Shown: positions 32,300 through 41,396 of the stretch, one piece after another
Layout: each line of letters starts with the position of its first letter
Numbering within the stretch: the stretch's first letter is position 1
Assembly (NCBI RefSeq): GCF_024347095.1
Contig: NZ_AP024903.1
Span: 3,162,001 to 3,226,000 of the forward strand
Source: Vibrio rhizosphaerae
GTDB lineage: Bacteria; Pseudomonadota; Gammaproteobacteria; Enterobacterales; Vibrionaceae
Length of the DNA: 64,000 nucleotides
Reading direction: 5' to 3'
Notes under the pieces: model-generated
Database searches by the model: none
Told to the model about the DNA's origin: nothing
Seen by the model: the letters and a program-made list of their open reading frames with translations, nothing else
Position numbers and translations under genes: made by a program

Positions 32300-32671
32300 T
32301 TACTTAAGCTCAACAGTTGCACCAGCTTCTTCAAGTTGTGCTTTAAGAGCTTCAGCTTCTGCTTTCTCAATGCCTTCTTTGATCGGAGCTGGAGCGCCGT
32401 CAACAAGAGCTTTCGCTTCTTTCAGACCCAGACCAGTTGCGCCACGAACTGCTTTGATTACAGCAACTTTGTTCGCGCCAGCAGAAGCTAGGATAACGTT
32501 AAATTCAGTTTGTTCAGCAGCAGCTTCACCACCAGCAGCAGCGCCACCAGCAACAACAGCAGCGGCAGCAGAAACACCAAATTTCTCTTCCATTGCTTCG
32601 ATTAGTTCAACAACTTGCATTACAGACATTTCTGCAATAGCGTCTAGGATTTGCTCGTTAGTAATAGACAT
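32300..32671 (-). CDS. rplL: RplL, ribosomal protein L7/L12
   Basis: 123-residue acidic stalk protein. N-terminal dimerisation helices (residues 1-35), an Ala/Gly-rich hinge ([20 protein letters not shown] region), and the C-terminal globular domain with [20 protein letters not shown] that contacts translation factors. Normal length. Confidence 0.99.
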   Translation of the reverse strand: MSITNEQILDAIAEMSVMQVVELIEAMEEKFGVSAAAAVVAGGAAAGGEAAAEQTEFNVILASAGANKVAVIKAVRGATGLGLKEAKALVDGAPAPIKEGIEKAEAEALKAQLEEAGATVELK

Positions 32672-32728
32672 AACAATTCTCTTCTAAGTCAACAATTAGT
32701 TTAATAAGCAACCAGTAAAAAGCAAGCC

Positions 32729-33220
32729 TTATGCAGCTTCTTGTTTTTGGTCGCGGATAGCAGCGATAGTACGTGCCAACTTGCCAGCAGAAGCTTCTTT
32801 CATGCACATCATCAGACGTGCAATAGCTTCGTCGTAAGTTGGTAGCGTTGCGAGTACTTCGACATCAGCGATAGAACCTTCGAATGCAGCTGCTTTGATC
32901 TCAAAATCTTTATTCTCTTTCGCAAAGTCTTTAAAAAGACGTGCTGCGGCACCTGGGTGCTCAGTAGAGAAACCGATCAAAGTAGGACCTACGAATACAT
33001 CTTTCAGACATTCGTAGTCTGTGCCTTCAACTGCGCGGCGTGCTAGTGTGTTACGAACAACTCTCACATAAACACCGGCTTCACGAGCCTGTTTACGCAG
33101 AGAAGTCATCGCACTTACTTCAACACCACGAGAATCAGCAACAACTGCAGAAAGTGCACCACTGGCTGCTTCGTTGACTTCAGCAACAATTGCTTTTTTG
33201 TCTTGAAGATTTAAAGCCAT
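32729..33220 (-). CDS. rplJ: RplJ, ribosomal protein L10
   Basis: 163-residue base of the L7/L12 stalk. The start [17 protein letters not shown] has GGAG 10 bp upstream. A longer in-frame start at 33268 is not supported. With L12 it represses its own message through the leader upstream. Confidence 0.98.
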   Translation of the reverse strand: MALNLQDKKAIVAEVNEAASGALSAVVADSRGVEVSAMTSLRKQAREAGVYVRVVRNTLARRAVEGTDYECLKDVFVGPTLIGFSTEHPGAAARLFKDFAKENKDFEIKAAAFEGSIADVEVLATLPTYDEAIARLMMCMKEASAGKLARTIAAIRDQKQEAA

Positions 33221-33321
33221 CTTGGATTTACTCCTGGTTGTCGTTACACCACTCACCATTTTTATCAACAGTGAGAGCTTTTTAGGTGCAGTCCAAGAAG
33301 AAAGTTATAAAAATAGAGCTT

Positions 33322-33402
33322 TCGTCAGTTCGGGCACCATCTACGTAGGTTTGATTAAGCCGTCAGAGACGACGCCTACGGTCTTGGACGGAGACTGGAT
33401 TA
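33322..33402 (-). promoter_or_regulatory. L10 leader (autoregulatory mRNA structure)
   Basis: The leader of rplJL-rpoBC contains GTCCAAGACCGTAGGCG and, 20 nt on, CCTACGTAGATGGTGCCC on the minus strand. These match the conserved kink-turn stem bound by the L10(L12) complex in E. coli for translational repression. The stem pairing CGTAGG/CCTACG is perfect. Confidence 0.8.
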
Positions 33403-33451
33403 TAGTTCAAAGAACCAAGGTTCAGCCCCAACCACAAATATTAGGCGCAAA

Positions 33452-33479
33452 ATTATACATAAATTTTACGCCTTAGCAA
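33452..33479 (-). promoter_or_regulatory. Promoter PL10 for rplJL-rpoBC
   Basis: TTGCTA and TATAAT with a 16-bp spacer, immediately after the rplA stop codon. The -10 sits in an inverted repeat (33444-33454 / 33462-33472, one mismatch, 7-nt loop), and the discriminator is TTTGCGCC. The same layout occurs at the rplK promoter. Confidence 0.75.
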
Positions 33480-33484
33480 ATAGA

Positions 33485-34186
33485 TTAAGCTTGAGTGCTT
33501 AAAGTTGCCTGATCAATAGCAACACCAGCGCCCATCGTTGTAGAAAGACTAACTTTCTTCACGTAAGAGCCTTTAGAAGTTGATGGTTTTGCTTTTTTCA
33601 GTGCAACAATCAGTGCTTCTAAGTTTTCTTTCAGCTGTTCTGCGTCAAAAGAAACTTTACCGATTGTTGTATGGATGATCCCATTTTTGTCATTACGGTA
33701 ACGAACCTGACCAGCCTTCGCGTTCTTAACCGCTTCAGCAACGTTAGGAGTTACAGTACCAACTTTAGGGTTTGGCATCAGACCGCGAGGACCAAGAATA
33801 GTCCCTAACTGACCGACAACACGCATTGCATCTGGAGATGCAACAACAACGTCAAAGTTCAGTTCGCCTTTTTTCACTTGCTCAGCAAGATCTTCCATAC
33901 CAACCAGATCAGCACCCGCTTCTTTTGCTGCGTCAGCGTTTGCACCTTGAGTGAAAACAGCAACACGGACTTCACGGCCAGTACCATGAGGCAGAACAGT
34001 TGCACCACGAACGTTCTGGTCAGATTTACGAGCATCGATACCCAGGTTCACAGCAACATCAACTGATTCAACAAATTTCGCGGTTGCCAGTTCTTTCAGC
34101 AATGCAACTGCTTCGTTGATATCATACTCTTTAGTCACATCCACTTTTTCGCGGATAGTACGCATACGCTTAGTTAGTTTTGCCAT
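33485..34186 (-). CDS. rplA: RplA, ribosomal protein L1
   Basis: 233-residue L1 stalk protein, also the translational repressor of rpl[18 protein letters not shown] start, [14 protein letters not shown] and [15 protein letters not shown] are signature segments. Starts 4 bp after rplK. Confidence 0.99.
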   Translation of the reverse strand: MAKLTKRMRTIREKVDVTKEYDINEAVALLKELATAKFVESVDVAVNLGIDARKSDQNVRGATVLPHGTGREVRVAVFTQGANADAAKEAGADLVGMEDLAEQVKKGELNFDVVVASPDAMRVVGQLGTILGPRGLMPNPKVGTVTPNVAEAVKNAKAGQVRYRNDKNGIIHTTIGKVSFDAEQLKENLEALIVALKKAKPSTSKGSYVKKVSLSTTMGAGVAIDQATLSTQA

Positions 34187-34190
34187 GATA

Positions 34191-34619
34191 TTAACCCTCT
34201 ACCACTAGACCCATTGAACGAGCAGTACCCGCGATAGAACGCTTCATTGCTTCGATATCTGCACCAGTCATATCCGCAGCTTTTGTTTCTGCGATTTCCT
34301 GAATTTGCGCGTCAGTGATTGTACCCACTTTTTCTGTATTCGGACGACCAGAACCAGACTTGATGCCGGCTGCTTTCTTCAGCAGAACCGCTGCTGGTGG
34401 TGTTTTCGTTTCAAAAGTGAAAGAACGGTCACTGTATACAGTGATAACAACTGGAATCGGAAGACCTTTCTCGACAGATTCTGTTTTTGCGTTAAACGCT
34501 TTACAGAATTCCATGATGTTAACACCACGCTGACCCAGTGCTGGACCAACTGGTGGACTTGGGTTTGCCATACCTGCTGCAACTTGCAGCTTGATATAAG
34601 CTTCAACTTTCTTAGCCAT
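34191..34619 (-). CDS. rplK: RplK, ribosomal protein L11
   Basis: 142 residues, part of the GTPase-associated centre and the site of RelA activation and thiostrepton action. [21 protein letters not shown] is the proline-rich N-terminal motif. The leader between the promoter and ATG (34620-34690) includes GGGGAGCTGATC, which may be the L1 repressor site. Confidence 0.99.
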   Translation of the reverse strand: MAKKVEAYIKLQVAAGMANPSPPVGPALGQRGVNIMEFCKAFNAKTESVEKGLPIPVVITVYSDRSFTFETKTPPAAVLLKKAAGIKSGSGRPNTEKVGTITDAQIQEIAETKAADMTGADIEAMKRSIAGTARSMGLVVEG

Positions 34620-34688
34620 GATATTTCCTACATAATGGGTACTAACGCTAATCGACTGATCAGCTCCCCGTTTCTAGTGAAGACCTGT

Positions 34689-34724
34689 AAAAAGGCGCGA
34701 AATTATAGTCAAATTTCGCGCCTT
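34689..34724 (-). terminator. secE-nusG terminator
   Basis: A perfect 13-bp stem (34692-34704 with 34712-34724, core GGCGCGAAATT / AATTTCGCGCC), 7-nt loop, followed by TTTTT on the minus strand: a full rho-independent terminator 25 bp after nusG. The rplK promoter -10 hexamer is inside it. Confidence 0.85.
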
Positions 34725-34730
34725 AAACAA
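34702..34730 (-). promoter_or_regulatory. Promoter PL11 for rplKA, nested in the nusG terminator
   Basis: TTGTTT and TATAAT with a 17-bp spacer. The spacer is the 5' arm of the nusG terminator, and the -10 spans loop and 3' arm. The G/C-rich 3' arm (TTCGCGCC) doubles as the discriminator expected for a stringently controlled ribosomal promoter. Confidence 0.8.
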
Positions 34731-34748
34731 GTCTAAAAAGATGGTTTT

Positions 34749-35297
34749 TTAATCTAGTTTTTCAACCTGACCAAATTCAAGCTCAACAGGCGTTGCTCGA
34801 CCAAATATAGAGACAGAGACTTTCAAACGGCTCTTCTCGTAATCAACCTCTTCAACAGTACCGTTGAAGTCAGCAAATGGTCCATCGTTAACCCGAACAA
34901 CTTCACCGGCTTCAAACATCGTTTTCGGCCGTGGCGCTTCGCTCGCTTTCTCTAAGCGATTCAATATCGCATCAGCTTCTTTATCGGTAATCGGTGCCGG
35001 ACGATCAGACGTCCCGCCAATAAATCCCATGACCCGAGGGACACTACGCACTAAGTGCCAGGATTCATCATTCATGATCATCTGGACAAGCACATAACCC
35101 GGGAAGAATTTTCTTTCACTTTTGCGGCGCTGACCGGCACGCATTTCGACGACTTCTTCCGTTGGTACTAATACTTCACCAAACAACTCTTCCATACCAT
35201 GCATTTTGATATGTTCCCGCAGTGACTGTGCCACGCGTCCTTCAAAGCCAGAAAAGGCTTGAACAACATACCAGCGTTTTTTGGGAGCTTCACTCAT
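34749..35297 (-). CDS. nusG: NusG, transcription elongation/termination factor
   Basis: 182 residues. NGN domain ([21 protein letters not shown]) that contacts RNA polymerase and a C-terminal KOW domain ([20 protein letters not shown]) that binds Rho or S10. Rho itself is encoded at 46519. Lies 12 bp after secE. Confidence 0.99.
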   Translation of the reverse strand: MSEAPKKRWYVVQAFSGFEGRVAQSLREHIKMHGMEELFGEVLVPTEEVVEMRAGQRRKSERKFFPGYVLVQMIMNDESWHLVRSVPRVMGFIGGTSDRPAPITDKEADAILNRLEKASEAPRPKTMFEAGEVVRVNDGPFADFNGTVEEVDYEKSRLKVSVSIFGRATPVELEFGQVEKLD

Positions 35298-35309
35298 GAA
35301 TTAAACCCT

Positions 35310-35693
35310 CTATACTCCAGTCGCAAATGCAACAAGGCGAACCATAATACCGTCAATGCCCCATAGAGCTAAAGCCATCACAACACAGACAGCCAACACA
35401 ATTAATGTGGTTTGTACGGTTTCCTGACGTGTAGGCCATATTACTTTGCGAATTTCCATCCGCGCTTCTCGCGCGAAGCTCACCGCTTCTTTACCTTTCA
35501 CGGTAATCGCTGCAATACCTAATGCGGCAGCAATTAAGACAATAACACCAGCAGAACGAATAACGACAGAAACCGTTTCACCATAAAAGGAGTTACCCAC
35601 AACAGCGGCAGCCAACAGAACAATCGCGATCAACCATTTCAGTTTATCTGCTGCATTTGAGCTCTCAGGAGTTTCAGCATGATTTGCTTTCAT
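35310..35693 (-). CDS. secE: SecE, preprotein translocase subunit
   Basis: 127 residues with three membrane segments, as in enteric SecE. The conserved cytoplasmic amphipathic region FAREARMEIRKVIWPTRQET precedes the essential third segment. Start MKANHAETPESSN at 35693 behind AGGTTGGG. A longer in-frame start at 35729 is less likely. Confidence 0.97.
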   Translation of the reverse strand: MKANHAETPESSNAADKLKWLIAIVLLAAAVVGNSFYGETVSVVIRSAGVIVLIAAALGIAAITVKGKEAVSFAREARMEIRKVIWPTRQETVQTTLIVLAVCVVMALALWGIDGIMVRLVAFATGV

Positions 35694-35815
35694 AACCCAA
35701 CCTGTCACAAATCTAAATATAGACGACAATAAACCCCACTGTTGCAGGGCTAACTAACAAAAATAAGCGTTCGATGCCTATTTTCAGAAACAAAGACAAT
35801 TTCTCTGTTTCAAAC

Positions 35816-35843
35816 CTTTTACTTTTGACTAACAAACCGTCAA
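35816..35843 (-). promoter_or_regulatory. Candidate secE-nusG promoter
   Basis: TTGACG and TAAAAG with a 16-bp spacer, about 120 bp upstream of secE and just after the tuf terminator. The -10 is imperfect. Confidence 0.4.
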
Positions 35844-35861
35844 AATAAATCTTCAGTGCAG

Positions 35862-35889
35862 AAAAAGGGCATCAAATGATGCCCTTTTT
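35862..35889. terminator. tuf terminator
   Basis: AAAAAGGGCATC and GATGCCCTTTTT pair around AAAT. Strong and symmetric. Separates tuf from secE-nusG. Confidence 0.9.
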
Positions 35890-35909
35890 ACTAGTGCGGA
35901 GTCAAATCA

Positions 35910-37094
35910 TTATGCAATGATTTTTGCTACAACACCAGCGCCAACTGTACGGCCACCTTCACGGATCGCAAAACGTAGACCTTCGTCCATCGCGATTGGC
36001 GCAATCAGTTCAACAGTCATCTGAATGTTATCGCCTGGCATAACCATCTCTACGCCTGCTGGCAACTCGATGCTACCTGTAACGTCCGTTGTACGGAAGT
36101 AGAACTGTGGACGATAACCTTTGAAGAATGGCGTATGACGACCACCTTCATCTTTTGACAACACGTATACTTCTGATTCGAATTTCGTGTGTGGCGTGAT
36201 TGAACCTGGTTTAGCCAGTACCTGACCACGTTCTACTTCGTCACGCTTCGTTCCACGGAGCAACACACCAACGTTCTCACCTGCACGACCTTCGTCAAGC
36301 AGCTTACGGAACATCTCTACACCTGTACATGTTGTCTTCGTCGTATCTTTCACACCAATGATTTCAACTTCGTCACCAACTCGGATGATTCCCTGCTCTA
36401 CACGACCTGTCACAACTGTACCACGGCCTTGGATTGAGAATACATCTTCGATTGGCAGCAGGAATGCTTGGTCGATCACACGCTCTGGCTCTGGGATGTA
36501 GCTGTCAAGAGCTTCTGCCAACTCAACAATCTTCTTCTCCCACTGCTCTTCACCGTTCAGTGCACCCAGTGCTGAACCTTGGATAACTGGTAGGTCATCT
36601 CCTGGGAAATCGTATTCTGAAAGCAGTTCACGAACTTCCATTTCTACAAGTTCTAGCAGCTCTTCATCATCAACCATGTCACATTTGTTCATGAAAACGA
36701 TGATGTAAGGAATACCAACCTGACGGCCTAAGAGAATGTGCTCACGAGTTTGTGGCATTGGGCCATCTGTCGCAGCAACAACTAGGATACCACCGTCCAT
36801 CTGTGCTGCACCGGTGATCATGTTTTTAACATAGTCCGCGTGTCCAGGACAGTCTACGTGTGCGTAGTGACGTGTCGGTGTATCATACTCTACGTGTGAA
36901 GTAGAGATCGTGATGCCGCGCTCACGCTCTTCTGGGGCGTTATCGATTGACGCAAAGTCACGTGCTGCTCCGCCGTATACTTTAGAAAGTACTGTACAGA
37001 TTGCTGCTGTTAATGTTGTTTTACCGTGGTCAACGTGGCCGATAGTACCAACGTTTACGTGCGGTTTCGTACGTTCAAATTTTTCTTTAGACAT
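35910..37094 (-). CDS. tuf: Elongation factor Tu (tufB position)
   Basis: 394-residue GTPase that brings aminoacyl-tRNA to the ribosome. P-loop [22 protein letters not shown] and NKCD are intact. Start [16 protein letters not shown] behind GAGGG. An upstream in-frame start at 37142 is unsupported. It follows four tRNA genes as in E. coli tufB, so it is probably cotranscribed with them. Confidence 0.98.
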   Translation of the reverse strand: MSKEKFERTKPHVNVGTIGHVDHGKTTLTAAICTVLSKVYGGAARDFASIDNAPEERERGITISTSHVEYDTPTRHYAHVDCPGHADYVKNMITGAAQMDGGILVVAATDGPMPQTREHILLGRQVGIPYIIVFMNKCDMVDDEELLELVEMEVRELLSEYDFPGDDLPVIQGSALGALNGEEQWEKKIVELAEALDSYIPEPERVIDQAFLLPIEDVFSIQGRGTVVTGRVEQGIIRVGDEVEIIGVKDTTKTTCTGVEMFRKLLDEGRAGENVGVLLRGTKRDEVERGQVLAKPGSITPHTKFESEVYVLSKDEGGRHTPFFKGYRPQFYFRTTDVTGSIELPAGVEMVMPGDNIQMTVELIAPIAMDEGLRFAIREGGRTVGAGVVAKIIA

Positions 37095-37194
37095 CAGTTG
37101 TCCCTCTAGGTACGGATTAAGGTGGCTTTCATGACCACGCAACCAAAATTTACTGGTAGTAAAGTATATAACAAAAGGAAATAATTGCTTAGAG

Positions 37195-37270
37195 TGGTGC
37201 TGATACCCAGATTTGAACTGGGGACCTCACCCTTACCAAGGGTGCGCTCTACCGACTGAGCTATATCAGC
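37195..37270 (-). tRNA. tRNA-Thr(GGT)
   Basis: 76 nt, acceptor stem GCTGATA/TATCAGC, anticodon GGT, CCA encoded. Position of E. coli thrT, nearest to tuf. Confidence 0.97.
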
Positions 37271-37282
37271 ACTCGGAAAGGT

Positions 37283-37357
<75 letters not shown>

Positions 37358-37395
37358 ACACGTATTTAACCCTAAGAGCTATTTCCTTAAGAATA

Positions 37396-37480
<85 letters not shown>

Positions 37481-37518
37481 AGATTTTCAAATCTTCTCAT
37501 CTATACTGAATAAGAAGA

Positions 37519-37594
<76 letters not shown>

Positions 37595-37611
37595 GCACAT
37601 AAGTGGGGCGA

Positions 37612-37640
37612 ATTCTATTGAATGATTTCTTTGCTTGCAA
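37612..37640 (-). promoter_or_regulatory. Promoter of the tRNA-tuf operon
   Basis: TTGCAA and TAGAAT with a 17-bp spacer and a G/C-rich discriminator (TCGCCCCAC), 17 bp upstream of the first tRNA. A T/A-rich tract follows upstream (37650-37670). Confidence 0.8.
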
Positions 37641-37804
37641 GTGTTTCAAGAAAAAAAAATACAAATTTATCTGGTTTTTATCTATTTGTTGTTTTTTCAA
37701 ACAGTTTTCGTCGAAACTGAAGAAATATATCGCCATTCTGTGTTGCTTTATCTTCTTCTTGAGGTATGTTGCTCTTTTATCCGATTTCAACCATTGGAAA
37801 GATT

Positions 37805-38728
37805 ATGGATCCTTATCTCTCATTCGACAGACGCCAGTGGTCGGATCTACGTAATTCCGTTCCCATGACTTTGTCAGAAGATGATTTAGTTGAACTACAA
37901 GGTATCAACGAATCATTAAGTATGAAGGAAGCTGTTGAAATCTACTTACCTTTAGCGCGTTTATTAAACTTGTATGTGGCAGCAAGACAGAGTCGTAATA
38001 CTGTTTTAAACCAATTTTTGGGCCATACCGATATTGCGCCACCTTTTATTATTGGTATCGCAGGCAGCGTCGCGGTTGGCAAAAGTACCACCGCCAGATT
38101 GCTACGAGCCCTCTTATCTCGCTGGGAAAATCACCCTAAAGTTGAGCTGATTACCACCGACGGATTCCTTTATCCAAATGAAGTGCTGTTAGAAAAAGGC
38201 ATCATGCAGAAAAAAGGATTCCCCGAGTCCTATGATATTAAACGCTTGGTGCAATTTGTTTCCGATGTCAAATCGGGCAAGAAAAATGTTACAGCGCCGG
38301 TATATTCTCACCTCACCTATGATATTACCGAGGAATTAAAAACGGTTCATGCACCCGATATTTTGCTGATTGAAGGCCTTAATGTTCTGCAAAGTGGGAT
38401 GGATTATCCTCACGCACCACACCGTGTTTTTATTTCAGATTTTCTCGATTTCTCTATCTATGTCGACGCTGAATCGTCTCTGATTGAAAAATGGTATATC
38501 GAACGCTTCATGAAGTTTCGCCATGGTGCCTTTAAAAGGCCGGGCTCCTACTTCAGTCACTATACAAAACTGAGTGAGTCGGAAGCTCATTCTATCGCGA
38601 GAAATATCTGGCAGGCGATCAATGGGAAAAACTTGCAGGAAAACATTCTACCAACGCGGGAAAGAGCGCAGTTGATCCTACGTAAGGGCATCAACCACAC
38701 TGTTGAAGAAATTTTGCTGCGACAATAG
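37805..38728 (+). CDS. coaA: CoaA, pantothenate kinase (type I)
   Basis: 307 residues. ATP-dependent first step of coenzyme A synthesis. P-loop [17 protein letters not shown], then TTDGFLYPN and SHLTYDI. The start [12 protein letters not shown] aligns with family N-termini. The in-frame ATG at 37766 would add 13 hydrophobic residues and is unlikely. The stop lies only 3 bp from the stop of convergent birA, with no terminator between. Confidence 0.96.
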   Translation: MDPYLSFDRRQWSDLRNSVPMTLSEDDLVELQGINESLSMKEAVEIYLPLARLLNLYVAARQSRNTVLNQFLGHTDIAPPFIIGIAGSVAVGKSTTARLLRALLSRWENHPKVELITTDGFLYPNEVLLEKGIMQKKGFPESYDIKRLVQFVSDVKSGKKNVTAPVYSHLTYDITEELKTVHAPDILLIEGLNVLQSGMDYPHAPHRVFISDFLDFSIYVDAESSLIEKWYIERFMKFRHGAFKRPGSYFSHYTKLSESEAHSIARNIWQAINGKNLQENILPTRERAQLILRKGINHTVEEILLRQ

Positions 38729-38731
38729 CTT

Positions 38732-39700
38732 TTAGTGGGGCTCATTACTACGTAGAGAGATCTCCCCGCCGACATAACTTTCAATGCCCTGCTCTGTTTC
38801 CAATAACACGGCGCCATGGGCATTAATACCACGTTCAATCCCGGTAATCACACGCTCTCCCATTAATAGTTTAACGGGACGACCAATGAAGTTATCGACC
38901 TGATTCCATCTTTCAACGAAATTCGTCATGCCTTCTCTCTCGTAGGTCTCCAGCGCCTGAGCCCAGGACTGAATTAAAGCCACAGCCAACGCATTACGAT
39001 CAATATGCTCGTAGCCAATTACCTGAGCCAGACTACTCCAGGGTTGATCAATCTGTTGCGTCTGCGACGTCATAGATAAATTCATCCCCATCCCAATGAT
39101 CAAATGCGCCGCTTCACCGGCTTGCCCTGAAACCTCGACTAAAATACCAGCCAGTTTCTTATCCTGATAATACAAATCATTGGGCCATTTCAGTTTAATG
39201 TCATCAACACCAAGCGTTTTCAGTGCGTCGACAACGGCAACCCCGACCACCAAACTCAGTCCCATCGCCGCAGCCATACCGGCATCCAGTCGCCAGTACA
39301 TTGAGAAATACAGGTTGGCCCCAAACGGAGAGAGCCAGTGTCTGCCCCGCCGTCCCCGGCCTTTTTGCTGATATTCAGCAAGACAAACCGTTCCGGAGGT
39401 TAATGACCCGACACGATCCAGTAAATACTGATTGGTCGAGTCAATGATCGGCTGCAAATGCACAGGCGTAGAAACATGGCTCTGAATATAGTGTTGATCC
39501 AATAATTGCATTGGCTGGGCTAATTGATAACCTTTTCCCTGAACGCGAAATATATCAACACCCCACGCCTGAATTCCCCGGATATGTTTGCTGATTGCAG
39601 CCCGGGAAATCCCTAAAGCAGCCCCCAATGCTTCACCTGAATGAAAACCACCATCGGCTAAGGTTGACAAAATAGTCAGCTTGACATGGTGTTCTTTCAT
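38732..39700 (-). CDS. birA: BirA, biotin-protein ligase and biotin operon repressor
   Basis: 322 residues. N-terminal winged helix (residues 1-60, GAALGISRAAISKHIRGIQ), central ligase domain with GRGRRGRHWLSPFGANLYFS and KWPNDLYY, C-terminal SH3-like domain. It attaches biotin to AccB, which is encoded at 62341. Start MKEHHVKLTIL overlaps the murB stop (ATGA). Confidence 0.96.
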   Translation of the reverse strand: MKEHHVKLTILSTLADGGFHSGEALGAALGISRAAISKHIRGIQAWGVDIFRVQGKGYQLAQPMQLLDQHYIQSHVSTPVHLQPIIDSTNQYLLDRVGSLTSGTVCLAEYQQKGRGRRGRHWLSPFGANLYFSMYWRLDAGMAAAMGLSLVVGVAVVDALKTLGVDDIKLKWPNDLYYQDKKLAGILVEVSGQAGEAAHLIIGMGMNLSMTSQTQQIDQPWSSLAQVIGYEHIDRNALAVALIQSWAQALETYEREGMTNFVERWNQVDNFIGRPVKLLMGERVITGIERGINAHGAVLLETEQGIESYVGGEISLRSNEPH

Positions 39701-40743
39701 GACTGTTGCTCCTTCAGCCACATATCCAAATAAACTTCGCTACTGCGTCCGATAAATCGCACTTCGTGTTCCAAAGCGACACCGTATTTTTCATGGACAC
39801 AACGGTATACATGGGTTGCAAGCCGGATAACATCCGATGCTGTTGCGTGCTGACAATTAATCAGGACCAACGCCTGTTGCTCGTGAATCGCAGCCCCGCC
39901 GATTTGGAAACCTTTCAGGCCACACTGATCGATCAACCAACCGGCGGCGACTTTCACACCTGACGAAGCAGGGTAACTCACAACATCCGGATAATTGGCG
40001 GCCAACGTTTGAAACTGAGCTTCGGTCAACACCGGGTTTTTGAAAAAGCTACCGGCATTACCCACCTGTTTCGGATCGGGCAGTTTACGGGTACGGATAT
40101 CACAGATACAGTCAAAAACTTCGGTGGGAGAGCAATTGCCCGCCAGTTGTTGCAATGGTCCATATTTCAGATGAGGCTGCCACGCTTTCGCCAGTTTGAG
40201 TCCAATCCCGACAACAACCGCCTGCTGGTAGAGCCGATGTTTGAAAATTGAGTCACGATAGCCAAATGAGCATTCAGCACGACTCAAGCGAATGACTTGA
40301 AAAGTCTTGAGACAGAGATAATCAACGTAGTCACACACATCCTGAAATTCGATCCCATAGGCACCGATATTCTGGATCGGCGCACTCCCGGCACATCCGG
40401 GAATCATGGCTAAATTTTCGAGCCCGGGCAGTTGTTGTGACACACTCCATTTGACTAATTCAGGCCAGTCTTCTCCTCCCTGAACATGCAGGAAATAGTG
40501 ATTTTCATCTTCGCGGACATCAATGCCACGCAGACGATTGATAATCACAACCCCTTGGTAGAATTCGGTAAACAGTACATTACTCCCTTTACCGAGCACA
40601 ATTTTTGGCAACGATTGCCATTCAGGACGACGATAGACATCCATTAATTCTGCAACCGTGTCGACGACAACCAACACCTGACAAGACTGTTGAATACCAA
40701 AGGTATGATAAGCACTGAGATTTTCGTTGAGATATATTTGCAT
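39697..40743 (-). CDS. murB: MurB, UDP-N-acetylenolpyruvoylglucosamine reductase
   Basis: 348-residue FAD enzyme that makes UDP-MurNAc from the MurA product. GKGSNVLFTE and PGCAGSAPIQNIGAYG bind FAD, and NAGSFFKNP has the catalytic Ser. Type I MurB length. Coupled to birA by a 4-bp overlap, as in E. coli. Confidence 0.97.
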   Translation of the reverse strand: MQIYLNENLSAYHTFGIQQSCQVLVVVDTVAELMDVYRRPEWQSLPKIVLGKGSNVLFTEFYQGVVIINRLRGIDVREDENHYFLHVQGGEDWPELVKWSVSQQLPGLENLAMIPGCAGSAPIQNIGAYGIEFQDVCDYVDYLCLKTFQVIRLSRAECSFGYRDSIFKHRLYQQAVVVGIGLKLAKAWQPHLKYGPLQQLAGNCSPTEVFDCICDIRTRKLPDPKQVGNAGSFFKNPVLTEAQFQTLAANYPDVVSYPASSGVKVAAGWLIDQCGLKGFQIGGAAIHEQQALVLINCQHATASDVIRLATHVYRCVHEKYGVALEHEVRFIGRSSEVYLDMWLKEQQS

Positions 40744-40807
40744 GGTTTTCTTTAAATCACATAAACTACGACTATTCTATATCAGATGATGACCGTTCAG
40801 ACATCCT

Positions 40808-41248
40808 ATGGATCATTTATCTTTCGAAATGTTAGACCCACTCAAACTTCCTTTGGTGCAACGCTTTTATAAGCAGCACTACCCGACAGCAAAACCGAAA
40901 CGTCATGAAAGCATTTATACTGCGAGCCTTGCCAATCAATTCTGTGCCGTGGTGCGTTTTCGTGATATCGGTGCCTCATTTCAGCTGTTAACAGGTATGA
41001 CAGTCGCTAAAGAGCGGCGCTCTCAAGGTATCGGTCATCAGTTACTGAGCTTCTGCGAGGACCATGTTCTCAATCACAATGTCTTCTGTTTTGCTTATCG
41101 TCATTTAGAAAGTTTTTATCAAAGTCATCATTTTGTGGTTCAGGCACCACAGGCGCTGCCGGGAGAAATCAACACGCTCTACCAACGGTATCACCATCAA
41201 GGCAGAGATATCATACCGATGCGCTATTGTCCGCCTATTCAGGAATAA
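40808..41248 (+). CDS. GNAT-family N-acetyltransferase
   Basis: 146 residues. The acetyl-CoA loop appears as VAKERRSQGIGHQLLSFCED at about residues 65-84 (Q-G-I-G). The rest is weakly conserved. The substrate is unknown. Divergent from murB with a 64-bp gap. Confidence 0.75.
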   Translation: MDHLSFEMLDPLKLPLVQRFYKQHYPTAKPKRHESIYTASLANQFCAVVRFRDIGASFQLLTGMTVAKERRSQGIGHQLLSFCEDHVLNHNVFCFAYRHLESFYQSHHFVVQAPQALPGEINTLYQRYHHQGRDIIPMRYCPPIQE

Positions 41249-41396
41249 GACACGATTATTTCTGATTCTGCTCAATGCCGACAAACGGAAATGATCGGCC
41301 TGACGTGACATAGATATAGCCATTCATTCATTGAATTTGATAGTATCGGGGCTTTGCTATATCGCATCCACTTGAATTGAAGGTACCGCATCCACG

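Noticed and set aside
33222..33476. 84-codon plus-strand frame opposite the L10 leader
   Set aside because: The region is explained by the PL10 promoter and the L10 leader on the other strand.
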